Shown here: piece by piece, positions 1 through 10,511 of the stretch
Layout: each line of letters begins with the position of its first letter
Numbering within the stretch: position 1 is the stretch's first letter
Source of the DNA: Ficedula albicollis
Taxonomy: Eukaryota; Chordata; Aves; Passeriformes; Muscicapidae
Assembly: GCF_000247815.1 (NCBI RefSeq)
Contig: NC_021683.1
Location: forward strand, 15,524,219 to 15,588,218
Direction: 5' to 3'
Length of the DNA: 64,000 nt
Translations under genes and position numbers: made by a program
The notes under the pieces: model-generated
The model's database searches: none
What the model saw: only the letters and a program-made list of their open reading frames with translations
Told to the model about the DNA's origin: nothing

Positions 1-3000
1 CTATTGTAATTTGGGAATTGAATATTTCCCCTCTCTGTTTAACATCTGTATTGTAACAGTATATTATAAAAACCTCACCTTGTGTATTGTAAGCATGCTC
101 CCAGTGAAATTATTCCTAACTATTGCGATTTCCATTTCTGGATATCACTGCTTGGCGTGATCCACCACAGTATGTTTCCATCGGGAAGCCCAGGGAGGGG
201 AAGGAGGGAGAATAGAGCTGTGGTGTAATGTTGTATTAGAAATGTCACCCAGCTGAGGATTCTTAGGGGCTGTGAGAAGTTCTGTGGCTCCTCACCTGTT
301 GGTGTTGTTCAGGGTATTGTTTGGGGGATTTTTGTTGTGGTATTTTTTTTTTATTTTAACCAAAGGTTTTTGGTGAATTGGGAAATCACAGGAAAAGAGG
401 AAGAAGAAAATTTAAATGATCCCAGAGTGAACTGTTTTGCTGTTAATACAGAAATACAGAGCAAGACACATTTAATGGGCTCTATTTTTTATTATACTAT
501 GCTGAATAATTAAGTTTGAGGCTAAGTGTCACATAGATTTATCTTTTAATTAAAAAAGCATGGTTCACGCGTATTTGAGTGGTAGTCCAAATAAATGCAA
601 TATAGAAATTTATGTTTGTTTATCTAGGTGTTAATTACCTAGAGATTGTTCTGGATTACTTCTTTTTATAAAGTGTCATAGGCTCATGTCACAAGTAATA
701 AAGCTTAACAGTGGAACCTTATCAATTTGCTAACTATAACGCTAGTGTGACCTGGAGGAAAGGGAAAAAAAAAAACAACTTTGGAAAATGTTCTCTGCGT
801 GCACCACATTCAACACATAAAAACCACGCAGTGAACAAAGCAATCATTTTTAAAACGTTCTCATAAGTAAAAGTACAAATATATCTTCGGTGTTTTACAG
901 CCCTTCATATATGTAATTATTTATATAACACACTGTTATTTATGCCCCTGTACTACATGTTGTACAGAGACAGACATGGTAAGCAACAAAATGTCCTATA
1001 CCTGGTGGGCAAGCTATTCATTTATTGTACAAAGTAACACTTAGGAAGACTGAACACCATATTTAAAGCAAGATGTAGCAAATGTAATTTTCTTTATATT
1101 TTAAGGGTTTTACAGCATTGCTTGCAACCAAGAGGACTGGGAAGGCAAACTGAAGGCTAAAGATAAAAGATCATGAATTTCAGTGGCACAAACAGAGGGA
1201 AAAATTGTGCACAGATGTAAATTGTTCATCACATTCTCTGTCAGTCTGGTTTTTTCTTTGTTTATGACTAGAATTTATATTACTGATCCACAAAGCCACA
1301 TGGAAGGATGCTGAGTGGAGACAGAGAAGCCTAACTTGCCATACTCAGGACCTGAGGGGCTCTCCACTGCTGGTGTAAATCAAATGCCATCCACTATATC
1401 ACCCCAGGGAGAGATCTGCTCCCAGGATTTGGAAAACTGATAATTTATTTTTTTTTTTATCATAGGTGCAAACACTAGTCTCTTTAGGGTCAATTATTTA
1501 TGTTTTTCCCAGAATTTTGATGATATAAAACAATACCAGCCCTGCATTGTTCAACAGATGCACCTGAGAATGTTCATTTACTGATATTGCAAAGAAATCC
1601 ATGAAATCACCATTCAGTAAACCTTACTTGCTTCTCACAACATGAAGAAGGCTGGAAACAAGAGTTTCTTCTATTTATTACACATCAATTATTTGTACAG
1701 ACAGACACCTCAAGCTTTGCCTCATCTGCAGACAGTAGTAGCAGGTAAGTTACATCTCAATAGATGAGGCTGAAGGAAAATTCAATCTTTATAAAAGGTG
1801 CTGAACATGGGATTATGAATGAAAACTGAAATGTTTACAATTTTAAAGTATTTAAATTGACAACCACGTTTATGTATATGACTTTGTGTGCATATACCCA
1901 AACATATACATCCTGCAGTTTTTCTGATAATAGGAACCTTGTTTAACCCCTTAACTCCAAAATAAGTGTCCTGAAGTGTCTGGTTTTCCACACCATAAAA
2001 AAGCCTTGCAGTGGATACGCAGCATTTAGGAACATCAGTGTGTTACTGAGGAGCCTCTAAATATGGACCAAGAGGTTGAAAATCTGAGCCATGGGATGTG
2101 ATGAATCCCTTAAACTCCTGAAATTTTGGCTTTGTAAAGTTTAAATAATGGTGAATCAGGTGTATTCTTAGTGAAGTTAGAGGTAAAAACCACCTTCTAT
2201 TTGAAAGAGAGAATTTGTGGAGAGAGATAGTTATTCAGTTGTGTAAGATATTGCAACATGGAATATCTGATTTCTCTTTAGGTTGTGTATTTCTTATTAT
2301 TTTTAAGATTTTATTCTTGGGAGATTATTTTCTCACTTGTTTTCTGTTTGAAAGAACTGATGCACGAATGAGTGAAACACACGTGGAGTAATAAAGAAAA
2401 ATGGAGCTATTCATCCCAACAGAGAAAATCTCTCTTTTGTGAAAGGTGTCTCACAGAATACCTGTGACTGTGGTGCATCCTTCTGTAGGGAACCACTGCT
2501 CCTGATTTGTGATTATCCTGGCTGTGCTGCTGGTTTTGTGCCAATGCCCAGTGCCATGGGAGCAGAATTCAGTGAGGGGCTGCTCCTGGGGTAGGCAGCT
2601 TACATTTTTCCATAAAGAAGTGTCCATGAAAAGTGTGGGTATCTCCAAAGCTGCTGGTGTTCAGTGTTTGCATTGCTGTTCTGAAGCACAGTGTATTTTT
2701 CCTGTGGAGCAGATGTTCCATCTGGCTGTCTCCTCTCAAGCTGTACTGGTGGTCCTGGCATCACCAAACCCAGTTTGCCTGTAGAGCAAGGAAGAGGTTC
2801 ATTTTCAATTAGCTTTGAAACAATGAAAGTCTTGTTAAGTTTTTTCCTAGGCCATTGATCCAACCTATTCTTCCACTGAGCTAAAGCCTCCAAATGCTAT
2901 TGATTTATGGGAGAAACACCTTGATGTAGCATTATATGTGTTGATTCTTTAGCACTTACTCCTTCCTGAGTGTATGTCAAAACATTTCTGATGTGCAGAA

Positions 3001-3224
3001 GGAGCAGAGCCATAACCTGAGTGTCTTCTTGGTGGTCAGTGGCATTTGCTTTGGAGGAAACACTGTCACCTTCCCACAGTCTCATGGCCATGTTCAGTGC
3101 ACTGCAAGGAGTTCAGTAATCTCCACCTGAGCAAGAGTCAGTTGAACAACCTCATGCATTTGCAATTAAATAATAAACGCTTAAACTAATGCCAAAAAAT
3201 GATTGATCCTGTCAATATTTCTGT
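1..3224. other. AT-rich non-coding stretch, no gene seen
   Basis: No reading frame longer than about 100 codons occurs on either strand, and none of the short ones shows a recognisable domain. The sequence is AT-rich unique DNA with short homopolymer runs and no array or transposon end, apart from a weak ancient-repeat candidate near 1365-1425. It could be intergenic or lie inside a large intron; the sequence does not decide this. Confidence 0.6.
1365..1425. repeat. possible ancient amniote interspersed-repeat fragment
   Basis: A short stretch with GCTGGTGTAAATCA followed by CCACT and, further on, GATCTGCTCCC resembles an old dispersed repeat of reptiles and birds in which GTGTAAATCAG..CTCCACTGA..TCAATGGAG precedes a GATCTGGCCC-like end. 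Only short blocks agree, so this could be chance. The family name is not known to me. Confidence 0.25.
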
Positions 3225-3402
3225 TTGACAGGAGTGGGAAGAAGTTAGAAAGGCTGTCCAGTGCTTTGGATTCCTGTTGGATGGGAGGACACCTAAAGGT
3301 GTGGCTTGCCTTGGTGAAACTCCTTCTGCTTGATGAACTCCAAGGTCTTTTGCCACCTAGTTTATTCTGTATTCTGTGGTTTTGTGGTTCTGTGATTCTG
3401 TG
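3225..3402 (+). mobile_element. CR1 LINE, 5'-truncated 3' end
   Basis: The segment contains AAAGGCTGTCCAGTG, then a diverged stretch, then GATGAACTCCAAGGTC followed by TTTTGCCACCTA. These match, in order, blocks of the 3' end of avian CR1 elements: the end of ORF2 and the short 3' UTR. It finishes in imperfect ATTCTGTG/TTCTGTGG octamers at about 3364-3402, the diagnostic CR1 tail that replaces a poly-A. CR1 elements insert by target-primed reverse transcription and are usually truncated at the 5' end, as here. Divergence is substantial, so this is an old, inactive copy. The 5' boundary is approximate; the 3' boundary is set by the last octamer. Confidence 0.8.
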
Positions 3403-5064
3403 CTTGGGTAGGTGATGTGCTGCCCATGCCAGTGCCACCCAGCACTGTCACACAGCCTGTGGCACTCCAGATGTGACAGCAATCACCCAAACACAGTCAG
3501 TGTAAGGAAACATGAGGCTGTTCACTTAACCCAAATTGGAGAACAGTGTCTCCACAGAACACCCAGCCCTCATTTCTTCCATTTCAGACCGCTGCTAATC
3601 TCCAGCTAACATCAAAAGCACTAGGGCTGGGGGGCAGTGATTCTCAGTCCAGTGAGAATGGAAAAGTGAGGTAATGTGGGACAGCATTTGACTCAGAGAT
3701 GAAAATCAGTCCTCATTAAATCTTTATTTACAGTTCACACTGAAAATAGTTTTACTCTAATGCTTCAGAAACTTTTATTTCAAAGAAGTGCTGCGCTAAA
3801 TGAGAGATAACAGAGTAAATGCTACATGCATGCATATGCTTTAGCCCTGTATGCTGACCATGTCCTCACCTCTTTCAGACCAGGTGGACAGCTTTTGGCT
3901 GCAGCCAAGGAGCACACACACACACTTTCCATTTTATTAAAGCAAAAAAAAATCCCCAAAAAACAAAAAGCACAGAATACAGTACATATTGTTCTAACTG
4001 TACTAATTTATCCTATTTGGTTGAATAATTTCATCCAAACCACAAAGGGTGAAAATATGAAATGAAGAACTGATGAAGCACTCAGTGCTAAAGACCCAGA
4101 GCTGCTTTCAGTGCTGAGAAGGTTTCAGGTCAAAGGAGAGAAGTCTTCCTGGGGAAACGGCAAACTGCCAGGAATGGGGGGAGACTCAGGATGGGGCTTC
4201 TGCCGGTGAAGGGAAGGTTGAGCTGACCCAGGTGGGACTGCCTGTGTGCCCCTACCTGTCCCCTGCCCTGGGCAGGAGCACTGCTGAGCCATGGCACGAT
4301 ACCCCAGGCACAGTGCTGAGCGTCCAGCTCCTGCCTTGTGCCCCAGAGAGAGCTTGAGCTTCCAACAGCAGAGCCAGCCCCACTCCTGCAGGGCAGGTCC
4401 TATTCTGTGCTGTGTCCCAGGAGGGGGGCAGAAAGGCAGGAGAAGGAAAATGTAGAAAGAAGAGAAAGGGAGCCATCAAGATCATCTTTGCCTCTCTATA
4501 TGTAGTGATACAATCCCTAATTTTCACAAATGAGGAAAAACAGCCTCAGCATCTGTCTAAGTATTTGAATTTAACACCATGTTTCTTCTGTGCATTAAAA
4601 AAAATAGGCAAAATATCCAACAAATCCAACCTACAGTGAATTTAAATATTGAACTGTAATGTTTGCTTGGTTGCTATTTCTTAGTAGCAACCAATGTGTT
4701 AATCACTGGTATATAATTAGATGTCACTTTGGAGCAATTCAAAATCAAACAAAATCTCAACATGCTCTGAAGATGTTGTGAAAGTTTACATTACAATTAA
4801 TTTATGATTACCCAAATGTGTATCCAGTGATCTTAAGTCTTCCTTCATACTTTACAAAGAAAAAAGACAACTTCTGTTTTCCCAAACCTTAATGCCAGAA
4901 GGCCCTCAGAAATAAGGCTCTCCTTTCAGCAAATGTATTATTTAAATTCTGTTTAAATAGCTGAGCATGAGATGAAGAAATGAGATTAATTTGATAAACC
5001 AACCCCTGAATATTCTTGGGATTGTTTCCCTTCTTTTCTTTTTCTGTTTTGTTTTTTGTGGGTA
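3403..5064. other. non-coding stretch, no gene seen
   Basis: Mixed unique sequence. It has A-rich microsatellite-like runs at about 3943-3970 and a moderately GC-rich patch at about 4130-4430. Short frames on both strands show no known domain. Nothing identifies an exon or RNA gene. Confidence 0.55.
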
Positions 5065-5122
5065 TGTTTGTTTGTTTGTTTGTTTGTTTGTTTGTTTGTT
5101 TGTTTGTTTGTTTGTTTGTTTT
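5065..5122 (+). repeat. (GTTT)n microsatellite
   Basis: About 14 uninterrupted copies of the tetranucleotide GTTT lie inside a longer T/G-rich context (about 5035-5150). No A-tailed element is evident immediately beside it, so I treat it as a stand-alone simple repeat. It is likely length-polymorphic. Confidence 0.95.
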
Positions 5123-5866
5123 TGTGGTTTGTCGCTGTTGTTTCCATAAACATTTGTTTTTTCTTTGCTGTCTCTTCAGCAGATAGAAAACTAAGGTGAA
5201 CTGGTATTATTACATTTCACTTCAACTCACTAGAGCCATGAGTTAATTTCATCACATTTTCCTGAAGGTGAAAAGAAGTGCACAGCCTTTTGTCCCAACA
5301 GTGAGCCAGTGCCATGAACTGCTGAGTGTTCCCAGACCTGTCAAAAATCAAAGGAACAAGGATGGCTAGCGAGTCATGGGAAATACTGGATGCATTAGTG
5401 GATACAGCCAATATGCTGAATTATGGTTGTGTAATAAATGTACAAGCTGTTGTACCAGGACACAGCTACAGTAATCCCAGTAAGTAAGGTTTTAAAAGCA
5501 CTCATGCTCCCATCCTTTGTTGGAAACAATGACCATGTACATAAAAAAGTTAACAAATGGCTACACTTCACTCCTCTGCATCTAAACCAGAGAAAACTTT
5601 GCTGCTTCTGCTATAACAGGCTACCAGCTGATGCCTGGTCTTGCTCTTTATCCATGTACTCTATACATCCAAACAAAGAACAGGAAGGAGGACTATTTTG
5701 GGTGTGAAGTGAGCAAGTTGTTTTATGTTTTAATTGCCCATAATGAGCATAGCAAATGCTGAAAGATGCAAGGAAGAGTCTTGTCCAATAATACAGTTCT
5801 TTATTACCTTTGGATCCCATCTTCCTAACTATTTCAAGGATGTTGTTAGCAGAGGAAGGCATATTT
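5123..5866. other. non-coding stretch, no gene seen
   Basis: Unique sequence with short overlapping frames on both strands and no recognisable domain. The right end (about 5790-5866) may be the upstream part of the decayed CR1 that becomes recognisable at 5867, but I could not align it convincingly. Confidence 0.5.
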
Positions 5867-6240
5867 TTATTTAACATCTTTATTAATGAGCTAAAGAAAG
5901 AAAGAACTAAACACACTAATTGCATTTGCAAATGACAGTACATTAGTAGCTATTGCAAACATCACCGAAGACAGAAATAACAGAGGAAATTATGGGCAAG
6001 AGTAAAAAAATTTAACCTAGAGAAACACAAATTCAGGTCTGAAAGCAAAATTACTCCGTGTTTATGCAAGCAATAGTAGAAATGCAGAAGCAGTAAAAGT
6101 GAGGGGAGTGGGGCAGGCAAGAGAACACAGCTAAGTTTCCTGGGGATGCAGGTAGGAGCCCTTGGGCAGGGGCTGGGAAGGGTGTTGGAGTTTTGAGGGA
6201 CATCTGCAGACACCTCAGCATCCCTCACTATCAGAGAGCA
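5867..6240 (+). mobile_element. decayed CR1-family LINE, reverse-transcriptase segment
   Basis: In one forward frame 5870-5893 reads FNIFINEL. This corresponds to the conserved FNIFINDL block of CR1 reverse transcriptase. About 11 codons downstream, but in another frame, 5925-5936 reads FAND at the place of the catalytic FADD box, followed by STLVA. The spacing between blocks is one base off three, so there is a frameshift between them, and stops interrupt the intervening region. A later NLEKHKF stretch at about 6015-6035 sits roughly where the family has KFNxxK. The copy is old, broken and non-functional. The right boundary is uncertain; 6240-6676 between this fragment and the next shows no clear match and may be decayed element or an insertion. 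Confidence 0.65.
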
Positions 6241-6676
6241 ATGGGAAATAACATTTTTGCTTTTTAAAAAAGGGAAAGCGTGAACCCCTTGTCTTGAATC
6301 TAGAAGTGTGCCAAGAGCAGCAGCAGTATATCCCCAGAAGGCTGGGCTGGGGGCAGCTCCCCATGCTGCCCAGGTGTGGGCAGTGACAAAGCCCCAGTGA
6401 TAAAAGGGTGATGATAACTGCGCAGAGCCTGGCTGCTGGCAGAGGTGTGGGCAGGCTACAGGGCTGTCCTGCTGCCATGAAGGGACAAAGCAGCTGCTCC
6501 CAGGTGTGGATCCTCCAGAGGTGTCGCTGACGCAGTGAATAGCTTGCTGGCAACACTGCTAAGTGCCTAAACACTAAAATTAAGAGGGAAGTGAGCTACG
6601 TGTAGATGGTCTGAAAGACTCCAGGAACAATGAGATAGAACTGAGTAAAGGCAAACTTCCCAAATGCAACTCTTCC

Positions 6677-6755
6677 AAACTCTTTAATAAGCTCCCCGGA
6701 GAGCCGGTAGATGTGCAGTCACTCCAGTGGCTCAGAATTAGACTGGATCCAAGAG
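6677..6755 (+). mobile_element. decayed CR1 LINE, ORF2 C-terminal segment
   Basis: The open stretch of 26 codons reads KLFNKLPGEPVDVQSLQWLR then IRLDPR. It aligns with the CR1 ORF2 C-terminal motif (W/F)NxLPxxVVDxPSLxxFKxRLD, both in protein and as DNA: AATAAGCTCCCCGG, GTCACTCCAGTGG, TTAGACTGGAT. It has the same orientation as the reverse-transcriptase fragment 440 bases upstream and in the correct order, so both are probably remains of one insertion with most of the thumb/connection part lost or unrecognisable. Confidence 0.65.
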
Positions 6756-7319
6756 GGAGTAGCATGCCTGAAGGAAGAGGGGCAGAAGAGTGCTGGGGGG
6801 CTCGGAGCTCCCTCCGGGGGGGCTGCTGCTGCCTACTGTGGGGTGTGCTGTGGGGCTGGCTGCTCCTCGCTCACCTCTGCCTGCTTTGTGGGACACAGCT
6901 TCACTGGCCTGCTGTACAGCTGCTGCTTAGTGCTGCTTAATCTCACAGAACTTACAAACCGTAATTAGTTAAGGACCAGCTAATGAGTTATAACACAGGA
7001 AACAAACGCAGATGCCTATATACCAGTGAACCACAGTGTTGTATGCCATCCTTAACATGTTAATGACTTAAAAAGAAAATAAGAAACTGGGCCGCACCCC
7101 ACACTCCTGGAGGTACAGCTCCTTTCTCTGAAACACTTCCAGAGACTCAAATCTCAGCCCACTCTGTTTCAGTCGCGGTGTAGAGATGCTGTCTGAAGTT
7201 TTAGCAGCTGTGAGAGGGAGCAGGCTCGCTGTCCTGAAGTACTCCCTTCCACCTCAGGCTGGGGACAGCGTGTGCTGCTGTGACAGGCCGTGATGGAACG
7301 CTCAGTGGCGGAGGAAGCA
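6756..7319. other. non-coding stretch, no gene seen
   Basis: A GC-rich patch at about 6780-6930 has a G/C-skewed, low-complexity look (GGGGGGCTGCTGCTGCC-like). It is followed by AT-rich sequence and the left flank of the minisatellite. No domain or RNA gene is recognised. Confidence 0.5.
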
Positions 7320-7598
7320 AGGCTGGTGCCCCTAGATGGCACTGCATGAGGGGTGACAGCAACAAGGCCCCACAATGGCACTGCGTGAGGGGTGACAGCA
7401 ACAAGGCCCCACAATGGCACTGCGTGAGGGGTGACAGCAACAAGGCCCCACAATGGCACTGCGTGAGGGGTGACAGCAACAAGGCCCCACAATGGCACTG
7501 CGTGAGGGGTGACAGCAACAAGGCCCCACAATGGCACTGCGTGAGGGGTGACAGCAACAAGGCCCCACAATGGCACTGCGTGAGGGGTGACAGCAACA

Positions 7599-7641
<43 letters not shown>

Positions 7642-8300
7642 CACTGCGTGCGTGAGGGGTGACAGCAACAAGGCCCCACAATGGCACTGCGTGAGGGGTG
7701 ACAGCAACAAGGCCCCACAATGGCACTGCGTGAGGGGTGACAGCAACAAGGCCCCACAATGGCACTGCGTGAGGGGTGACAGCAACAAGGCCCCACAATG
7801 GCACTGCGTGAGGGGTGACAGCAACAAGGCCCCACAATGGCACTGCGTGAGGGGTGACAGTAACAGGGCCCCACAATGGCACTGCGAGAGGGGTGATGGC
7901 AACAGGGCCCCACAATGGCACTGCGTGAGGGGTGACAGTAACAGGGCCCCACAATGGCACTGCATGAGGGGTGATGGCAACAGGGCCCCACAATGGCACT
8001 GCGTGAGGGGTGACAGCAACAGGGCCCCACAATGGCACTGCGTGAGGGGTGACAGCAACAGGGCCCCACAATGGCACTGCGTGAGGGGTGACAGCAACAG
8101 GGCCCCACAATGGCACTGCGTGAGGGGTGACAGCAACAGGGCCCCACAATGGCACTGCGTGAGGGGTGATAGCAACAAGGCCCCACAATGGCACTGCGTG
8201 AGGGGTGACAGCAACAGGGCCCCACAATGGCACTGCGTGAGGGGTGACAATAACAAGGCCAGTGCCCCTGGATGACACTGCATGAGGGGTGACAATAATG
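7320..8300. repeat. 39-bp minisatellite, about 24 units
   Basis: The unit is 39 bases, built on ATGGCACTGCGTGAGGGG followed by TGACAGCAACARGGCCCCACA. About 24 head-to-tail units are present. The left block (about 7365-7860) mostly carries AACAAGGCC, the right block (about 7860-8220) mostly AACAGGGCC, with two GATGGC variants at about 7894 and 7972. The outermost units are more diverged and share GTGCCCCT and CACTGCATGAGGGG, as expected when the array edges escape homogenisation. One unit contains the separate poly-C run. The period is divisible by three, so several frames stay open through the array on both strands. Those frames have no start context, no flanking exon evidence and no known domain, so I do not call a gene. 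Confidence 0.97.
7602..7636 (+). repeat. 35-base poly-C run inside the minisatellite
   Basis: The GGCCCC block of one 39-bp unit is expanded into 35 consecutive C residues. The unit then resumes as AATGGCACTGCGTGCGTGAG, with an extra GCGT. The opposite strand is pure G and would be expected to form G-quadruplex structures. Length may be inaccurate because long homopolymers are poorly resolved by sequencing. Confidence 0.9.
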
Positions 8301-10480
8301 CTTCCCGCTGACGCCAATCACCGTGGTGACTTTCGCTACAGCCTTACTTGTGCAGTGGCAATTGAATTGAAACTGCCACATCAGTTTGCATTAGGCCACT
8401 TAGCAGCTGATGTGGTTTCTCACCAGCACAGCAAAGGGAAGGGAGGGTGGCTCTGGTGGAGCCTCTGGGAGGTCAGGTTTTGAACTGGGACTGGGGGCAC
8501 AACTGTGCTCAGCTAAAGAAGTTATAAGCTGGCTGGTTGGAAAACAATTTTCTTTGATATTTTAAGTTCCAAAAGGTTGTTTTTCCCCACTGAGAAGCAG
8601 TAAGGTGGTAGCCTGAGTGCAGCTGGAGGAGCTCTGCTGAGCATTCATGTCCCCAGCACAGCCAGGGCTCTGCACCCGTGTACAGAGAGCAGCAGAGGTA
8701 GATGGGGATGGAATCATAGAGCTCTCCCTAGCCAGACCTCATTGGGGAAATAAGATGCCATGAGATGGGCATTTGTCTTCACTCCCATGTGCTACCTGTG
8801 CAGGAGGAGGCGTCCCCTGCAGCTCAGGGCTCTTGCTTTGGGGCCAGAGCCCGGTTTGTGTAGGGGATGGCCACGGTCAGTCCCAGCTTCCCCCGTGTGT
8901 GCTCTCACCTTCAGGTGGGAGGATCAATATCTCATTACCTATGGCCCTGCTTCTCCAGAGCCTTACATGTTGTGGGGTTTAATGTAATATCCCCACTCTT
9001 TAAAATTGCAATATCTGAAACACTGATGTGAGCAGCATAAATCCATTTTTGGTTTAGCAAGGCGAATTAGCTAAGCAGCTTTATTTCTTCCAGTGGTAGA
9101 ATTGTTCTGGTGCTTCTTTTGACCAGCCCTGGTTTAAAAAAGGCTTCGTCTTTAAAAATCCAATTTTACAAACAGTTAGTCTTTAGTGTGGACTGTTGCT
9201 TTTTAGTAATTTGGGGGGAAAATTAATGGCTGATATATTTAATTTTCAGACACAGCTACTGCATATTTAAAGTGTCTTTTTTATAATTTTATTGTCAACA
9301 ATATAGGTTGAACACAGCATAGATATTACTCTTGCAGGCTTGTAAGATTAAAATCATAGTATTTCTGAAGGGGCTGTTAAAGTGTCTGTGGAGCTATGTG
9401 CTACTGCATAGCTCTGAACTAATTCAGTGACTGTGTGCTTTAAATATCAGTACAACAGTTTTTTTTTCCAACTAGACAGAAAGCTTCAAATCTAATGTTA
9501 GTATTCTTATTGACCTCGAAAGTGGGGCTGACCATGCTTAGCTTTCATTTTGTTTCTTCCTTTAAATATGGCTAAAGAGCAAAGGATCTGATTTTGTGTA
9601 GTGCAACTTGAAACTAATGGGTAATTAATGTACAGTCAGATCTGTAGTAGCTCCAGGGTACAGGTACCTAGATTTTTGCCTTTCTTCCCAGGATCTACTT
9701 TTTTGAATCCTTTCATATCTGCATCTCTCACTTACATGGGTTAGTGTGTGTTTAAGCTGTGAATAATGGTTGAATTTATTCCTGCATGGGCAATACTATA
9801 TTCCTTTAAAGTAGATCATTACTCTATATGGAATAAATACTGTTATCCAGTTGATAGGCTTTCAGGCTAATGAACCAAAGGCTACCGTCTAAGAAGCCAG
9901 ATAACAAGACATGCTTCTCTACTGGTTTCTTCTGATATATTAATTAATGAAAACGAAGATCCCTCTCTGAGAGGGAAATACACTTCTGTAGTTCCTGTCT
10001 GGTTTTGGGAGCTTTCTTTGCTCCTTAACACTTGTTAATGTGCCTAGGGGAATGAGTCTCCCAGTGAGATGGATAATGGAGAGCTTCTGCCTGCTCTGGG
10101 GATGTCTGTAAGTGAGAGGCAGCCCTGGGAACTGTGCTGGGGAGCAGCCTGTGGGCAGGGCAGGCAGGAGTCCAGTGCTCCCAAACTCCTCTGGCTCCAT
10201 CCCCTTGGCTCTCCGCCAAGGACAGGAGGTAGCAGGCAGCACACTCCTGGGCAGGTGAGCCCCTTTCTCAGAGGTGTGTGCTGGGATCACTCGTGAGAGG
10301 GGACCTCCCAGCACTGGCCAGTCCTTCCAGCAGCTGTGAAGCCCAGGGCTTTACGCCTCTGAATCCAGGAACTTTCCTTTCCCTCATCTCTGTTATAACA
10401 TATAGGTCTAGAGTCCTGCCAGTTCTAAACATGAGACACTCCTAAATCTGGTTTAGGAAGCATCAGATTAGGTGAAAAGA

Positions 10481-10511
10481 TAGGATATACTGACTTTAGG
10501 ATATACTGACT
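10481..10511 (+). repeat. short tandem duplication
   Basis: The 15-base word TAGGATATACTGACT occurs twice, separated by a single T. This is a small local duplication, typical of replication slippage. Confidence 0.9.

Noticed and set aside
7169..8381. Long frames (331-382 codons) over the 39-bp array on both strands
   Set aside because: The period is divisible by three and the unit lacks stops in several frames, so openness is automatic. There is no domain, no exon context and several competing frames.
8708..8750. GGAATCATAGAG as a possible minus-strand CR1 start
   Set aside because: The expected GGTTTGGGTTGGAAGGGACC-like continuation is absent.
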